Shown here one piece after another: positions 61,292 to 61,345 of a DNA stretch of 61,345 nt. A program made the position numbers and the translations under genes. The notes under the pieces are model-generated. The model worked only from the letters and a program-made list of their open reading frames with translations, ran no database searches and was not told the DNA's origin. Every line of letters begins with the position of its first letter. Positions within the stretch are counted from its first letter, which is position 1. Location of the stretch: contig CALUPU010000010.1 of NCBI GenBank assembly GCA_944322725.1, positions 1-61,345 on the forward strand, in the 5' to 3' direction. The stretch comes from Candidatus Gastranaerophilales bacterium (GTDB lineage: Bacteria; Cyanobacteriota; Vampirovibrionia; Gastranaerophilales; Gastranaerophilaceae).

Positions 61292-61345
61292 GCTGTCTCC
61301 TTATATAGATATACTCATCATATAGATATTTTCGACAGCTTTCAC
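61292..61345 (-). promoter_or_regulatory. Leader of the prepilin gene with a stem over its ribosome-site/start region
   Basis: On the minus strand GCTGTC (complement at 61334-61339) is complementary to GACAGC (61292-61297), which lies between the AAGGAG ribosome site and the ATG. Between them, TATCTATAT occurs twice. Pairing would occlude the start region. The window ends here, so upstream context is missing. Confidence 0.45.

Overview
The window looks like a chromosomal segment of a gut-type member of the Gastranaerophilales/Vampirovibrionia (Melainabacteria), the non-photosynthetic sister group of Cyanobacteria. This is inferred from protein style, not from a database search. The supporting points are: a prepilin leader of the type FGFSLAEALITLL; an atpD-atpC pair standing apart from the other ATP synthase genes, as in Cyanobacteria; A/T-rich codon use; strong AAGGAG ribosome sites; and several small lineage-restricted proteins. 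No tRNA, rRNA, insertion sequence, prophage or CRISPR array is visible. Almost all of the DNA is intact, tightly packed genes, often coupled by 1-nt TAATG overlaps.

Layout. 1-2450 (minus): flagellar basal body genes fliF and fliG (fliG is cut by the window edge). 2451-3500: a promoter- and hairpin-rich gap followed by two small Cys-rich proteins. 3660-10938: manC, rpmE, proS, a secreted hydrolase, a small heat-shock protein, and a DUF47-Pit phosphate uptake pair. 10935-19542: uvrC, a Bax-inhibitor-like membrane protein, and a chemotaxis-like block (HD protein, hybrid CheA, membrane MCP, tandem CheW). 19717-25399 (plus): a GT-C membrane glycosyltransferase, then a cobalamin-riboswitch-like RNA, then four unrecognised proteins. 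25402-28702 (minus): an envelope trio (YLDPGTGS small protein, NoeA-like methyltransferase, sulfatase-superfamily membrane protein with a frameshift). 28832-37211: an XRE regulator, rubredoxin plus flavodiiron protein, an AddAB-like helicase/nuclease pair, a GT9 glycosyltransferase and a GNAT acetyltransferase. 37505-46360: recA, a PAS/GAF sensor kinase, a DUF212 protein, polyprenyl synthase, rsgA, small proteins and valS. 46496-53666: a stand-alone tuf, two hypothetical proteins, tpiA, dedA, fabI and pyk. 53746-61291 (minus): atpC, atpD, a DUF1796-like protein, thrB, glgA and a very large glycine-rich prepilin.

How it fits together. Central metabolism (tpiA, pyk, glgA, atpDC, fabI), translation (proS, valS, tuf, rpmE, rsgA) and DNA repair (uvrC, recA, AddAB-like) are ordinary housekeeping. 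Surface and motility functions (flagellum, chemotaxis, prepilin, GT-C/GT9 transferases, sulfatase trio) suggest a motile bacterium with a glycan-rich envelope. Rubredoxin plus flavodiiron protein suggests an anaerobe that detoxifies O2 or NO.

Most interesting. The RNA at about 21908-22144 has a cobalamin-riboswitch-like core, a closing helix, and a 12-bp expression-platform hairpin that contains the ribosome site of the first gene of an unrecognised membrane-protein cassette (22154-24894). The second gene of that cassette carries an internal duplication. Other notable items are three unexplained structured junctions (after tpiA, between fabI and pyk, between atpD and atpC), an apparently leaderless rsgA, and an AddB-like nuclease without its Walker A region.
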